NCBI GenBank assembly: GCA_030429605.1
Contig: JAUIEV010000001.1
Location: 1-64,000 of the forward strand
Length of the DNA: 64,000 bases
Origin: Chlamydiia bacterium
GTDB taxonomy: Bacteria; Chlamydiota; Chlamydiia; Chlamydiales; Simkaniaceae
Direction of reading: 5' to 3'
Shown here: piece by piece, positions 41,916 through 50,670 of the stretch
Layout of the letters: the number at the start of each line of letters is the position of its first letter
How positions within the stretch are numbered: position 1 is the stretch's first letter
The notes under the pieces: generated by a model
The model's input: only the letters and a program-made list of their open reading frames with translations
Told to the model about the DNA's origin: nothing
Database searches by the model: none
Translations under genes and position numbers: made by a program

Positions 41916-43172
41916 ATGAAAATTGTCCGAATTCTTACGGTGAGTTATATTCAAGCCGCTGTCGATGCTGTGTTACCTACACTTCCCGACGACGCTTCGT
42001 ATGAAACTATTCTCGAAACGTTCCGCAAAAAAAGAATCCTTCATCCAAACTTTTTTCCAGAGGCTATGGCTACATTTGGCTTTGAAGTCTTCGACTTCGT
42101 CATAGACTGCCCGGCTCTCACACGTTTTTTCGGGAAAACTCCACTGGAAGCACTTGCACATTTTATCCGGTACCACAGTCCAGATATTCTGTACTATGAA
42201 CGATCAGCTATCTCAAAAGTCCCTGAGAAATGGAAGTATACATTTAATTCTTCCGTGCGAATGTCTGCCGGGTATTGGGGCGCTCAGCTCAATGCAGACT
42301 ATGACAGGCGTCTTTTTCGTCCATTGACACACATGTTCACCATTGACCGCTCACTTGGAAAGCTCATTGGAGATGCAACGACTACTACCGTTCTGCGGAG
42401 TAGCTTTGATGGAAAAGATATCCCTTTCCTCCCTTTTAAAAAGCGCTCCATCGATGCCGCATTTTATGGCACATCAGGGTATGGCTACATAGATCATCAA
42501 AAAAGATATCTTTTTTTACGCCAAGCATGCCGTGATAACGCATTTACACTTTTTTGTGATACACCCTCATACCCAAAAGCCGAATACTATAAATATGCAC
42601 TCCTTCATGGACTCTCATTCCTCCCTAAAGGCCTTCTTGCACTTGGAAAAGCATATTCCCCTCTCAAGCCGAGAGCATTTCATCTCGCGCTTCAGTTAAA
42701 AAAACACGAAATAGCTCCACCGGTGTACTTAAAACACATTCCTCTCCATCAAGAGTTTCCCGAAAGAGTACAGCCAGCCCTGTTTGGTGATCTGTACGAG
42801 CAGGCACTTCAAAAGACAAAAATAGTGATCAATACGCACACTGACTCTCCAAACTTAGGAGGGAATATGCGGACCTATGAAGCAACCGCTATGGGAGCTC
42901 TTCTCCTTTCCGATAGAAAAGATGTTTTACAGGAGCTTTTTGATACCGAAAAAGAAATTGTGACGTATGAAACGTACGATGAAGCGATAGATACAATTCG
43001 TTATTTTACAGCTCATCCTGAGGAAGCTGAAAAAATTGCACGGGCAGGACAAGAAAAAACACTGTCAACCCACACTCTATTCCATAGAGCAAAAGTGATT
43101 GCTGATGTACTTTTGGGGCATACCTCTAAGAAAACATCACAAGAGCACGCTTTTGAAACAGTGTCTCAGTAA
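41916..43172 (+). CDS. Glycosyltransferase, CgeB/GT4-like C-terminal domain
   Basis: A 418-aa protein (start chosen at ATG 41916, MKIVRILTVSY; ribosome binding site weak). The C-terminal third is typical of the Glyco_trans_1_2 family: KIVINTHTDSPNLGGNMRTY followed by EATAMGALLLSDRKD and an acidic-rich NDP-binding helix (DTIRYFTAHPEEAEKIARAG). The N-terminal part contains an Asp/Tyr-rich Rossmann lobe. Such proteins decorate surface polymers. It sits 12 bases before another glycosyltransferase and follows asnB, indicating a small polysaccharide operon. Confidence 0.78.
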   Translation: MKIVRILTVSYIQAAVDAVLPTLPDDASYETILETFRKKRILHPNFFPEAMATFGFEVFDFVIDCPALTRFFGKTPLEALAHFIRYHSPDILYYERSAISKVPEKWKYTFNSSVRMSAGYWGAQLNADYDRRLFRPLTHMFTIDRSLGKLIGDATTTTVLRSSFDGKDIPFLPFKKRSIDAAFYGTSGYGYIDHQKRYLFLRQACRDNAFTLFCDTPSYPKAEYYKYALLHGLSFLPKGLLALGKAYSPLKPRAFHLALQLKKHEIAPPVYLKHIPLHQEFPERVQPALFGDLYEQALQKTKIVINTHTDSPNLGGNMRTYEATAMGALLLSDRKDVLQELFDTEKEIVTYETYDEAIDTIRYFTAHPEEAEKIARAGQEKTLSTHTLFHRAKVIADVLLGHTSKKTSQEHAFETVSQ

Positions 43173-43184
43173 GGAAGGTATTTC

Positions 43185-44513
43185 ATGTCCTCAAGCGTTC
43201 TCTTCATAAAAAAAAAGCTGAGACATTCTACTTTTCTTTTTGCTCTCTTCCGCTCTTGCTACCATTGTGTACTCAGATTAAAGCAAACAGTGTTAAAAAA
43301 ATGGATCGCTTTTGCATCCAGAAGACTCAAGCTCTTGTATGCTCCGTTTGCCTATTTTTTTAAAAAACGCGGCATGTATTTTGCAATAAACTGTGCTCCA
43401 GGAGTTGGCCATGTCGCTTTAGAACTTGATTACCTCTACCGCTTGCTAGAAGAAGAAAACATCCCAACGAAACGGTGTGCAGTTCTTCTCTATCCGTGTG
43501 CACTTTCAAAGGGTGCATACAGATGGTACGGTGATGATTTTTATCTCATGACATACAGATGGTTTTCTTTTGCTTTTTTCATGCCATTGGCCCTCCTCTT
43601 TCCCTCTTTATGTATAGATATTGGGCACTCACGTTTAACATGGTTTGAAAAAGATTCTCTTGATCGACCATCTCATCCTACCTCATTTCCATACGCACTC
43701 TACCAACTAGACTATTTTAAGGATGGAAACAAAAGATATGCGCTCTCATTTGCTCTTCGAAAAAAAACAAAAGAGCGATACTTTCTAAAAAAGCAGCAGC
43801 AGAAAGCAATAGAAAAACTGCGAGCTGCTTTCTCTTTTTCACAAAATGAACGATTGTGCCTCATCCACCTAAAAGAAGGCGTTGGAAATGCAACCGGAGC
43901 ACCCACAGACCCGCATTCCTATCTTCCCTCTCTTCAGTTTTTGAAACATCAAGGGTATACTTTAGTTTTTGTTGGGCGAGAAAATATGCCGACACTCTTT
44001 CGTTCATTGGACGTCATTGATTATGCCTCTTCGAAGCATGCATCTTTCGAAAATGACATCGCCCTTTTTCATATTGCATCGCTTGCATTAGTTGGAGGGT
44101 CAGGCATCAGCTATCTTGCTGATTGTTTAGGTGTTCCTCTTCTCTATATAAACTCCTGGCACCTTGCCTTTTTTCTTTTTTCTGAAAAGACACTGATGCT
44201 GCCTGCACGCGTACGAGTAAAAAAAACTGGTGCGCTGCTTACTTGGAAAGAGCAAATTGAGCTTATAGAAAAAAGTGCTCGAGATAGAGATGATTTAGAC
44301 CTTAAAAAGTATGAAGCAGTCAATGCAACCGGTGACGAAATTTTTGCTGCACTCTTGGAACTCTTAAATCCAACACATCATGATTCTCATTTGTTTGAGC
44401 AGTTTTATTCTGACTATCATATGTTTGGAACAATAGAGCACTCACAACACAAAATAAGCACCTATTTCTTAGAAAAATACCCGCAGGATTCGACTCCATA
44501 CGCACACCGGTAA
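43185..44513 (+). CDS. Glycosyltransferase (TIGR04372-like)
   Basis: A 442-aa protein with an N-terminal basic, partly hydrophobic region and a GT-B-like C-terminal half. The segment CLIHLKEGVGNATGAPTDPH, followed by YTLVFVGRENMPTLF and ALVGGSGISYLADCLGVPLL, resembles the TIGR04372 glycosyltransferase group found in cell-surface carbohydrate clusters. An AAGGAAGG site precedes the ATG. It ends one base before the convergent acyltransferase gene. The donor and acceptor sugars are unknown. Confidence 0.65.
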   Translation: MSSSVLFIKKKLRHSTFLFALFRSCYHCVLRLKQTVLKKWIAFASRRLKLLYAPFAYFFKKRGMYFAINCAPGVGHVALELDYLYRLLEEENIPTKRCAVLLYPCALSKGAYRWYGDDFYLMTYRWFSFAFFMPLALLFPSLCIDIGHSRLTWFEKDSLDRPSHPTSFPYALYQLDYFKDGNKRYALSFALRKKTKERYFLKKQQQKAIEKLRAAFSFSQNERLCLIHLKEGVGNATGAPTDPHSYLPSLQFLKHQGYTLVFVGRENMPTLFRSLDVIDYASSKHASFENDIALFHIASLALVGGSGISYLADCLGVPLLYINSWHLAFFLFSEKTLMLPARVRVKKTGALLTWKEQIELIEKSARDRDDLDLKKYEAVNATGDEIFAALLELLNPTHHDSHLFEQFYSDYHMFGTIEHSQHKISTYFLEKYPQDSTPYAHR

Positions 44514-44514
44514 A

Positions 44515-45399
44515 TTATGATGCTTTTTGCATGCTGTACCTTGTCACCTTCTTTTGAGCAATTGGCTCATAGATATGGAGTTTTTCTGTGTGCTCTGGAT
44601 AAAGACACATTATTTCTTCAAGAGATGTGAGCAATTTATCTTCTGCATTCTTTTCATCAGGGTCAATGGGCTGTAAAAAATGCATCTCCCACTTGCTTGA
44701 AGCAAACACGGTTTTTGTATTTCCCAGTATGTAGGGAACGATGACCGCATTTCCCATCTGTGCAAGCCGAAGCGAACCTAAGTTAAGCCGCGTTTTTTTT
44801 CCAAACAAAAGCACTTCTTTTTCTGTAGGCTTTTCTTCATCTTGGAGCAATACAACCGCACCTTGATTTTTCAAGTTTTTAACAAGCCGAGAGAGTGAGC
44901 CGCCTCTTTGATGAAAAGATTTTTGGTAGCCTGCCAAGAGTTTATAAAAAAACACAGAATACGTTGATGGGTGGTTTTTCTCTGTGGGATTTTTTACAAT
45001 AATTGGATTGAGATGGGGCACTTTTGAGAAAAACCAATAGACAGAGGGTGGCATATACGATTGGTGAACAGAAGCAAAAATAATTCCTTTTGAACTTCCA
45101 AGTGCATCATCAAGATGATTTTTCCCATGTATCGTGACATCAGGGCATGTGTGAGGAGTAAAACTTAGCCTCCAGACTTGCCGCTCAAACCTTCCAACCA
45201 AGTGGCTCCACGCTAAAATGTATGCCTCGTACCAACTTTTCTCTTTATATCGCCTCTTCCACATAGAAACGTATGGTACGCATAAAAGAAAAGCGAACAT
45301 TCGAATACAGCTTGCTTGAAAGCCAAAAGGAATACGCGTCAAACAAAACCGACCACACGATAGAAACGTATAAATAAGACTATTCCACACAGCACTCAT
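44515..45399 (-). CDS. LpxL/HtrB-like lipid A acyltransferase homologue
   Basis: A 294-aa protein with an N-terminal membrane segment and the late-acyltransferase fold: GIIFASVHQSYMPPSVYWFF, NPIIVKN, SFHQRGGSLSRLVKNLKNQG, VVLLQDEE and FGKKTRLNLGSLRLAQMGNA followed by VIVPY. The catalytic HX4D/E motif reads H-Q-S-Y-M-P, so the expected acidic residue is missing; activity is uncertain. LpxL/HtrB enzymes add secondary acyl chains to Kdo-lipid A. The gene follows a ferritin-like di-iron protein gene by 9 bases, and the two are probably one transcript, suggesting lipid modification that includes an oxygen-dependent step. Confidence 0.75.
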   Translation of the reverse strand: MSAVWNSLIYTFLSCGRFCLTRIPFGFQASCIRMFAFLLCVPYVSMWKRRYKEKSWYEAYILAWSHLVGRFERQVWRLSFTPHTCPDVTIHGKNHLDDALGSSKGIIFASVHQSYMPPSVYWFFSKVPHLNPIIVKNPTEKNHPSTYSVFFYKLLAGYQKSFHQRGGSLSRLVKNLKNQGAVVLLQDEEKPTEKEVLLFGKKTRLNLGSLRLAQMGNAVIVPYILGNTKTVFASSKWEMHFLQPIDPDEKNAEDKLLTSLEEIMCLYPEHTEKLHIYEPIAQKKVTRYSMQKAS

Positions 45400-45408
45400 G
45401 CAACAAGG

Positions 45409-46062
45409 TTAAGCTAAAACAGGAGAACATATTTCATTATACACGTGCTGCAGCCAAGCGGAGTACAGCGTTTCTTCATACGAACAAATCACCTCTGCAT
45501 AGGCGTATCCATTTTTGATACCATCAATGCCACGTCGCATTTCTTCAAGATGCTCTTCTTCTTCTAATAAAATAGATTTTACAGTGATCTTCGATGAATG
45601 CTTTCGTAGGAGGTCATGATAGACCGGATAGAATTCTTCAGCACGAAGCTCAATTGCGTACGTCACAAGTAGGTATGCAATATCAATTGTCTTCGCTTTC
45701 GAAAAACCACATGTTTTTTGAAGATATCTCGAAGCAAAGATATCGAGCTTGTTTAAGTAGTGGAGTGTTGAAAATCCTCCAACGATGTTCGACAAAGAGT
45801 AATCCGGAAGTACTTTCTCTGTAATTCGTCCAATTTGCTTTTTTAAGTAGTGCGCATGACGAAACTCTTCAGATGCGTGCTTTAATATTTCTTCCCGAAC
45901 AAGCGTTGGATGCTCGCACGCTGCAATTTTTCTTGCACCACAATTTTCTAAATATGACACTGCATTAATAAAGCGTGCATGCTTATCTGTGTCTTGAATA
46001 ATTGTATCTAAAAGAGTCTGAAGCAGTTCAACCCTTGACTGAGAATCCATATCAACCTTCAT
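45409..46062 (-). CDS. Ferritin-like di-iron protein
   Basis: A 217-aa all-helical protein with a complete set of di-iron ligands: Glu39 (SYLENCG), Glu66-x-x-His69 (EEFRHAH), Glu142/143 (ELRAEEFY) and Glu168-x-x-His171 (EEEEHLEEM). This is the two-times ExxH pattern of ferritin-like oxidases, hydroxylases and desaturases. There is no signal peptide. I cannot name the family. The coupling to an LpxL-like acyltransferase hints at a lipid hydroxylase, but an iron-storage or peroxide-scavenging role is equally possible. Confidence 0.75.
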   Translation of the reverse strand: MKVDMDSQSRVELLQTLLDTIIQDTDKHARFINAVSYLENCGARKIAACEHPTLVREEILKHASEEFRHAHYLKKQIGRITEKVLPDYSLSNIVGGFSTLHYLNKLDIFASRYLQKTCGFSKAKTIDIAYLLVTYAIELRAEEFYPVYHDLLRKHSSKITVKSILLEEEEHLEEMRRGIDGIKNGYAYAEVICSYEETLYSAWLQHVYNEICSPVLA

Positions 46063-46360
46063 AAAAATAAAAATTTAGCCTTCTGTATACATATTACTCA
46101 AGAAAAAACTCCACTCTCTTTTTTACGTACTGAATCAAGTGGTTTGAAGGGGGCTATTTATGCCGGATGAAAAATTGATATTCTGCGTCGAAGTGCTCGT
46201 TCAACTTTTCTTCCAAACTCTGAACGACTCAGTAGTTCTTTGCTCTATTTTTTAGCATGTCAGCACACGTTCTAGATAGTTACACGTGTACAGGCTAGAG
46301 GAAGAGCTCTAAAGATGCAATCTTTTGCAGTTTTATCTTAACAAGCACAACAAAGGTGTA

Positions 46361-46903
46361 TTAATAGACATACTTTGTCGGATCGTCCGGGCAAAAGGTC
46401 AATCCACACTCGAGAAATGATGCGCACAGGTTAGCCACAAGTAGCAGAACTAAAAGTCCAATAGCCACATATCCAAATGGTCGCAATTTCTCAGGACGAC
46501 AATACGCCTCGCTCGGATCATACATAAAGAGAAGGAGCATCGTGCCAAGTAATGAACAGACTGCAACGATAAATGCCCACGTGTACAACTCGAAACCAAA
46601 TACAGGAAGACCATATGTTGGGAAACCCATACAAATATGGAGTAAAATCTGTCGAATAGACACACTTGCGCTAAAAACAGATGCACCAATCCCAAAAGCA
46701 AAGTGGGATGCACGAAAGCCAAAAAGCAGATTATATAAAGGACCAAGTGACATAGCAATCATCCCCATCCTTTGTAAAAAACACAACGGACATGGAAGCT
46801 CGTGTTTCATAAATTCGTAGGCAAACGCCCCTGTCAGCACACCACATAAAATAACGATGTGCAGTTCACTTAAGAAAATTGCTACGCTCTTCCGGACTTT
46901 CAT
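46361..46903 (-). CDS. DsbB-like disulfide oxidoreductase, second copy
   Basis: A protein of about 180 aa, clearly paralogous to the product of 25884-26402: shared GAFAYEF, LPCPLCFLQRMG (CPLC pair), ASHFAFGIGA, SVSIRQILLHIC and FELYTWAF segments. The start at 46903 overlaps the stop of the 51-aa microprotein by 4 bases (ATGA). The second periplasmic loop has one cysteine (HICMG), and a C-x4-C pair is found near the C-terminus (LECGLTFC), as in the first copy. It probably reoxidises a periplasmic thiol oxidase. Two copies suggest separate partner proteins. Confidence 0.87.
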   Translation of the reverse strand: MKVRKSVAIFLSELHIVILCGVLTGAFAYEFMKHELPCPLCFLQRMGMIAMSLGPLYNLLFGFRASHFAFGIGASVFSASVSIRQILLHICMGFPTYGLPVFGFELYTWAFIVAVCSLLGTMLLLFMYDPSEAYCRPEKLRPFGYVAIGLLVLLLVANLCASFLECGLTFCPDDPTKYVY

Positions 46904-47055
46904 AATCGTATTGACAACGCCTCTGTAATATGATGAAGAAAAAGGAATGTGGCAAGCACGAGTGTCATGCATGCAAGAACAAGTGATGCCATCCGGTATT
47001 TGAGGAAGGCTAGAATGAGCACAATTGTAAAGAGGAAAAATATTCCAGCAACCAT
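46900..47055 (-). CDS. 51-aa two-TM microprotein coupled to second DsbB
   Basis: A 51-codon frame reading MVAGIFFLFTIVLILAFLKY, a short basic turn, a second hydrophobic run and a polar tail ending EALSIRL. Its length matches the 51-aa frame before the first dsbB-like gene exactly, and both begin M-[IV]-A-G-[LI]-F. The stop overlaps the DsbB start as ATGA. Preservation of length, hydrophobic pattern and coupling in two diverged copies is strong evidence that it is translated and works with DsbB. Confidence 0.68.
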   Translation of the reverse strand: MVAGIFFLFTIVLILAFLKYRMASLVLACMTLVLATFLFLHHITEALSIRL

Positions 47056-47107
47056 GTTACCACCTTTTATTTATCCCCATACAGTATTCAAAATATTTCT
47101 GCACGTT

Positions 47108-47755
47108 TTATTTTGGAGGGAAGCTCCAAAAATTCCCACTCGAATGGAAACGAATACCATGTTTTTTTGCAAAACGTCTCACAGCACGGTTGACCCCTTC
47201 TCTTGGCCAATCATCCCCACACATAATTCCTCCAGAAGGAAGCTTTGCATACCACTGAGTAATATCTCGAAAGACACTTATTTCATCATGTGCTGCATCA
47301 ACATAGACAAGATCTGGGATCACCTCTAATTTTTGTGCAGCGAGTGCAGTTGACATTTTCACCGGCACAATCACATCCGTCAACCCCGCATGGATAACAT
47401 TCGATAAAAATTGTTGATACAGACGAGGAAGGAGGCGTCGTATATTTTTTCTGTTTGGCCGATGGTGCTCTACACTCCCTTTCCAGTGGTCAACGCAATA
47501 TATTTTTCCAGAAGGACCAACTTCTCTTGCCATCCAGATGGCTGAGGCACCAAGCCAACTACCTAGCTCCACAATTTCAGACACATTGTGTTCTGAAATA
47601 AGAGTACGAAGCTGTTTCTGGTTCACAAACCAGTGTTCAAATGTATATGGAGGCAATATCTCGACCGTATTATACGGAGGAGGGAGTGAATCATCTCTTT
47701 CCGAAAAACAGACTGATGAAATCAATAGCAAAAAGAAAATCATTTGTTTCTTCAA
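47108..47755 (-). CDS. Exported class I SAM methyltransferase-like protein
   Basis: A 215-aa paralogue of the product of 27888-28544. Signal peptide MKKQMIFFLLLISSVCFS, then motif I EIVELGSWLGASAIWMAREV, the shared IYCVDHWKGSVE loop, and LVYVDAAHDEISVFRDITQW with the post-motif LPSGGIMCGDDW. It is probably a small-molecule or sugar O-methyltransferase fold placed outside the cytosol. A second exported methyltransferase gene lies 42 bases upstream on the same strand, so they are probably one operon. Confidence 0.75.
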   Translation of the reverse strand: MKKQMIFFLLLISSVCFSERDDSLPPPYNTVEILPPYTFEHWFVNQKQLRTLISEHNVSEIVELGSWLGASAIWMAREVGPSGKIYCVDHWKGSVEHHRPNRKNIRRLLPRLYQQFLSNVIHAGLTDVIVPVKMSTALAAQKLEVIPDLVYVDAAHDEISVFRDITQWYAKLPSGGIMCGDDWPREGVNRAVRRFAKKHGIRFHSSGNFWSFPPK

Positions 47756-47797
47756 AATGCACCTCTTACTTGAATGAAATATACATTTGATTTTGCA

Positions 47798-48367
47798 TTA
47801 CGGCTTGACCCACCAACTTGTGAGCCACCCATTATAAAAAAATCCACATGAATCAGGATATGTTTGATACGCATCACATCTTTCCCACTTCGACATGTGG
47901 GAAAAAACTGAAGAGTAGTACCTTCTTTCAGCATTATCAAGCATCAATACCCCATTCCGCTTTAACTTCGACAAACTAAAAAAAATACAGCCTTTTCGAT
48001 TCCGCCCATCAACAATGATGAGATCAAAATAATTATCAGGAAACGATCGAGCAATTGTGTAGTACGGACGTTGACGAAGAAAATAATGAATAGGCCGGCA
48101 GTCTGGATCATTTTTCAAAACAGACGTAATCTTGCCATACCACTTTGGATTGTGTTCCACAGAATAGAGATTGACGTTTTTTTTTGAGAGCCACACCGTA
48201 GAGGCGCCGCTTCCAAACTCAAGAATGTTTGCCTCTGGATGGTCTTCGATAAACTCTTCCAAAAATGCTATCGCCCCCTCTGTCAACCACGGCACAGGAC
48301 GAAGCACTCCCTCACCAAAAAGGAGCTGCATACAAAGCACACTAAAAAAAAGAACCACTCGAACCAT
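47798..48367 (-). CDS. Exported methyltransferase-like protein
   Basis: A 189-aa protein starting at 48367 (AAGG about 7 bases upstream) with signal peptide MVRVVLFFSVLCMQLLFGEG. The Rossmann core shows ANILEFGSGASTVWLSKK, VNLYSVEHNPKWYGKI, FDLIIVDGRNRKGCIF and LKRNGVLMLDNAE, as in the class I SAM methyltransferases of the Methyltransf_24 type. The C-terminus is aromatic and tryptophan-rich (NGWLTSWWVKP). It precedes another exported methyltransferase gene. Substrate unknown. Confidence 0.7.
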   Translation of the reverse strand: MVRVVLFFSVLCMQLLFGEGVLRPVPWLTEGAIAFLEEFIEDHPEANILEFGSGASTVWLSKKNVNLYSVEHNPKWYGKITSVLKNDPDCRPIHYFLRQRPYYTIARSFPDNYFDLIIVDGRNRKGCIFFSLSKLKRNGVLMLDNAERRYYSSVFSHMSKWERCDAYQTYPDSCGFFYNGWLTSWWVKP

Positions 48368-48480
48368 CAGACACCTTCTTGTAAGAATCAAAGAGAATCT
48401 ATGTATTTCAAGCTTATTTTAACACAATTTTTTAGAATGTCGAGATGCTAAACCCCATTTCTAACAGAAGAAACATGACA

Positions 48481-48511
48481 CCCCGAATTTCATCTTAAGA
48501 AAAATTCGGGG
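48481..48511 (-). terminator. Probable terminator of the minus-strand biosynthetic operon
   Basis: A 10-bp perfect stem (CCCCGAATTT / AAATTCGGGG) with an 11-base loop lies 13 bases past the stop of the AlaX-like gene. The T-run is weak. It marks the end of the four-gene minus-strand half of the cluster. Confidence 0.6.
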
Positions 48512-48524
48512 ATTTAAAACAAAG

Positions 48525-49469
48525 TTACTCTCTTGCGCTTGGTATTGCTGTCGTTGTTGCTTGAAGACGTACTTCTTTTCCTGAAGAAACAAGACCTAAC
48601 GAATATGCAATTGATTCAAATGCAGAGAGAGAACGCACGTGTGTTCCACCACATGGCATGACTGCCTCACCGTCTGGAAGCATACATTTCCACACTCTCT
48701 TATCATCCAGTGTGTCACCATCTGCTTCAATCGTGACATCAACCCCACTTGCTATCCATTCTTGCAGCATCAAATTGACCCGTTCATTGACTGTATCAAG
48801 CGTGCTCTCAAGAGTAGCTACATCAAACGTCTTTTTTCCTGACTTCCCTATTCTATACACATCCTCAGCAGATGCTTCAGAAAGAAGCGAACTAATATTA
48901 AACTGACTGTCAAAATCTCCATTCCCTAATGAGTCAACTGGAACCTCTTTCTTCCAGAGTTCGGCACACGCTTTATTCAAAGCAAACGCTGCAAGATGGC
49001 ATGCAGAGTGTTGAAGATTTAGTCGTGTTCTGAATTCGGCATCAACAGTACACTCTGCTGTTTCATCTAACAAAGTACCTGGGTCGACGTCCGTAGGATC
49101 AATAACGTGAACAATCACTGAAGACCATCCCTCTCGCTCTTTTTTAGGAATAGAAGAACGCTCTTGAACTTCCTGTGTAGTCGTATTTACTGCAAAAATT
49201 TCGCAACTTTCAACAGGAAAGCTGTGAGATTTAACTGATATCTCTCCTTTGTCAGCAGGTTGATCAGGCCACGCTGAATCTACCGGATGAAACGGCGTTG
49301 ACTCTAATATCAACCCGATTCGTTTGTCAGGGAATCCGCTGATCACATTAACCACCCTTGAACTGTCTTTAAACATTCCTACGTGATAACTAATTCGAGC
49401 ACTTGCCCCTTCTAGTCCACGTAAAAGCGTCATTTCGGCAGTTTTTACTGCTCCTGTTGCTGCGGCCAT
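48525..49469 (-). CDS. AlaX-type tRNA-editing (trans deacylase) protein
   Basis: A 314-aa protein related to the editing domain of alanyl-tRNA synthetase. The zinc site is complete: H154-S-A-C-H158 (LQHSACHLAAF) and C273-G-G-T-H277 (MPCGGTHVRS). The N-terminal half has the STPFHPVDSAWPDQPADKG segment that corresponds to the T-x-F-Y-P-x-G-G-G-Q-x-x-D-x-G motif. AlaX proteins hydrolyse wrongly charged aminoacyl-tRNA. The gene follows the oxygenase gene by 9 bases with a strong AGGAGG site, at the end of a putative amino-acid-modifying operon. That context suggests it clears tRNA charged with the pathway's amino acid. Ordinary alanyl-tRNA quality control is the alternative. Confidence 0.82.
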   Translation of the reverse strand: MAAATGAVKTAEMTLLRGLEGASARISYHVGMFKDSSRVVNVISGFPDKRIGLILESTPFHPVDSAWPDQPADKGEISVKSHSFPVESCEIFAVNTTTQEVQERSSIPKKEREGWSSVIVHVIDPTDVDPGTLLDETAECTVDAEFRTRLNLQHSACHLAAFALNKACAELWKKEVPVDSLGNGDFDSQFNISSLLSEASAEDVYRIGKSGKKTFDVATLESTLDTVNERVNLMLQEWIASGVDVTIEADGDTLDDKRVWKCMLPDGEAVMPCGGTHVRSLSAFESIAYSLGLVSSGKEVRLQATTTAIPSARE

Positions 49470-49478
49470 AAATACCTC

Positions 49479-50522
49479 CTAAAATGTGTACGTAATTACT
49501 CTATCAACACAAGCAATGCGCTTGTTAAACTCTTTATCTTTTGTAATGTATACCCTTTGCAACCATCTGTCTTTTCCATCAAAATATGGGGTATAGTTTG
49601 TCCTGCCATGGATAATTCGCGTGTTATCAAATGCTAAAAGATCACCAGGTTCTAAGAATATTTTTTCTTGAACTGATGTAATCGCCTGCTGCAACTGTTT
49701 CAGCGCCTCCGATGCTTCTTCTGTCAAACCCTTCATGAGATCCAAATCGTAGATAATTTGGGTATCATCACCTGATCCAGAGAGCACAGCAAGAACCTGT
49801 GGATTGAATAAACTTTTATCAGGGTTACCGAACGATACATCAATTCCCGTTATAAACTCTTTTCTTTTGAGGATTTCAATCGTTGATTTATCTAGAAGTG
49901 CCAACACTTTTTGTAAACTTGAAACGAGAGTGTATGCTTCTCTATTCCTGTCACTACGTAAGCAATAAAGTAAAAGATAATCAGGACGAACTATATGAAA
50001 CGCTGTTTCAGTGTGAGATTGTAAAACAACATCTGAGCTATCAGATGTTTGAAGTGCTCTATTTTTTTTTGTCGGGCGAATATTTCTGAAAATATTTCCT
50101 TGTTCTTCTTGTATGTAGTTGAAAGGTTCTCCAAGCTGGGAACCAATCATCGTTAGCATAAATTCACTCACGAAAGAATCCTTCCCAGCAGGTGGTATTG
50201 AGAAAGACTGATTTGGGGTCGGAGGGAGTGTTTCATCTTGAGGCAAACCTTTAAACACGACATATCCACTTGCATTCTTGTTTTCTTTTAAGTCGATGAG
50301 CGCTGAGTTTATATTTACAGGCAGAAACACTGAAATTTCATGAGCAAGTTCAATCGAGTCCTCTAAATTTTTGTAGGGATTTATCTCCCCATTTTGTGCT
50401 TTTTTTAGATAGGGAATTACTTTATTAAAACTTCCAGCTGAATTCCACACCTCTATTCCGAAGCAACTGACAGGAAAAAAACTTAAGAACATGCACAGCA
50501 ACGCAATAAAACACCTAATCAT
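49479..50522 (-). CDS. VioC/AsnO-like Fe(II)/2-oxoglutarate oxygenase with signal peptide
   Basis: A 347-aa member of the clavaminate-synthase-like group that beta-hydroxylates free amino acids such as Arg or Asn. Iron ligands are His170 and Glu172 (LQSHTETAFH) and His305 (RIIHGRTNY); the 2-oxoglutarate arginine lies in DRWLQRVYI (about 319-323). The segments GYVVFKGLP, LPPTPNQ, and RPDYLLLYCLRSDRN also match the family. Unlike known members, it starts with a signal-peptide-like stretch (MIRCFIALLCMFLSFFPVSC). It lies between the cyclodeaminase-like and AlaX-like genes on the same strand, with a 148-base gap before it that may hold its own promoter. Product unknown; hydroxylation of an amino acid is the family expectation. 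Confidence 0.85.
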   Translation of the reverse strand: MIRCFIALLCMFLSFFPVSCFGIEVWNSAGSFNKVIPYLKKAQNGEINPYKNLEDSIELAHEISVFLPVNINSALIDLKENKNASGYVVFKGLPQDETLPPTPNQSFSIPPAGKDSFVSEFMLTMIGSQLGEPFNYIQEEQGNIFRNIRPTKKNRALQTSDSSDVVLQSHTETAFHIVRPDYLLLYCLRSDRNREAYTLVSSLQKVLALLDKSTIEILKRKEFITGIDVSFGNPDKSLFNPQVLAVLSGSGDDTQIIYDLDLMKGLTEEASEALKQLQQAITSVQEKIFLEPGDLLAFDNTRIIHGRTNYTPYFDGKDRWLQRVYITKDKEFNKRIACVDRVITYTF

Positions 50523-50670
50523 AAAACACCCACATAATTTAAAGAATTTTTACGAAATCTTTACATAAAGTAAAGTAAGCTATACAGCTAACAAATTTTA
50601 GTCAAAAGATATCATAGAAAGACGAAAAAATGACGCCCAGCACTTGGCAATCAAAAAATAGAATTCTAGG

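Noticed and set aside
45409-46062. Assignment of the di-iron protein as chlamydial CADD
   Set aside because: The ligand pattern (two ExxH motifs in a ferritin-like bundle) and sequence do not match the TenA/PqqC-like CADD fold that I know.
46160-46276. A 38-codon plus-strand frame with a GAAGGGGG site in the 298-base gap 46063-46360
   Set aside because: Spacing to the ATG is acceptable, but there is no paralogue, coupling or domain to support it. Nothing else was seen in this gap.
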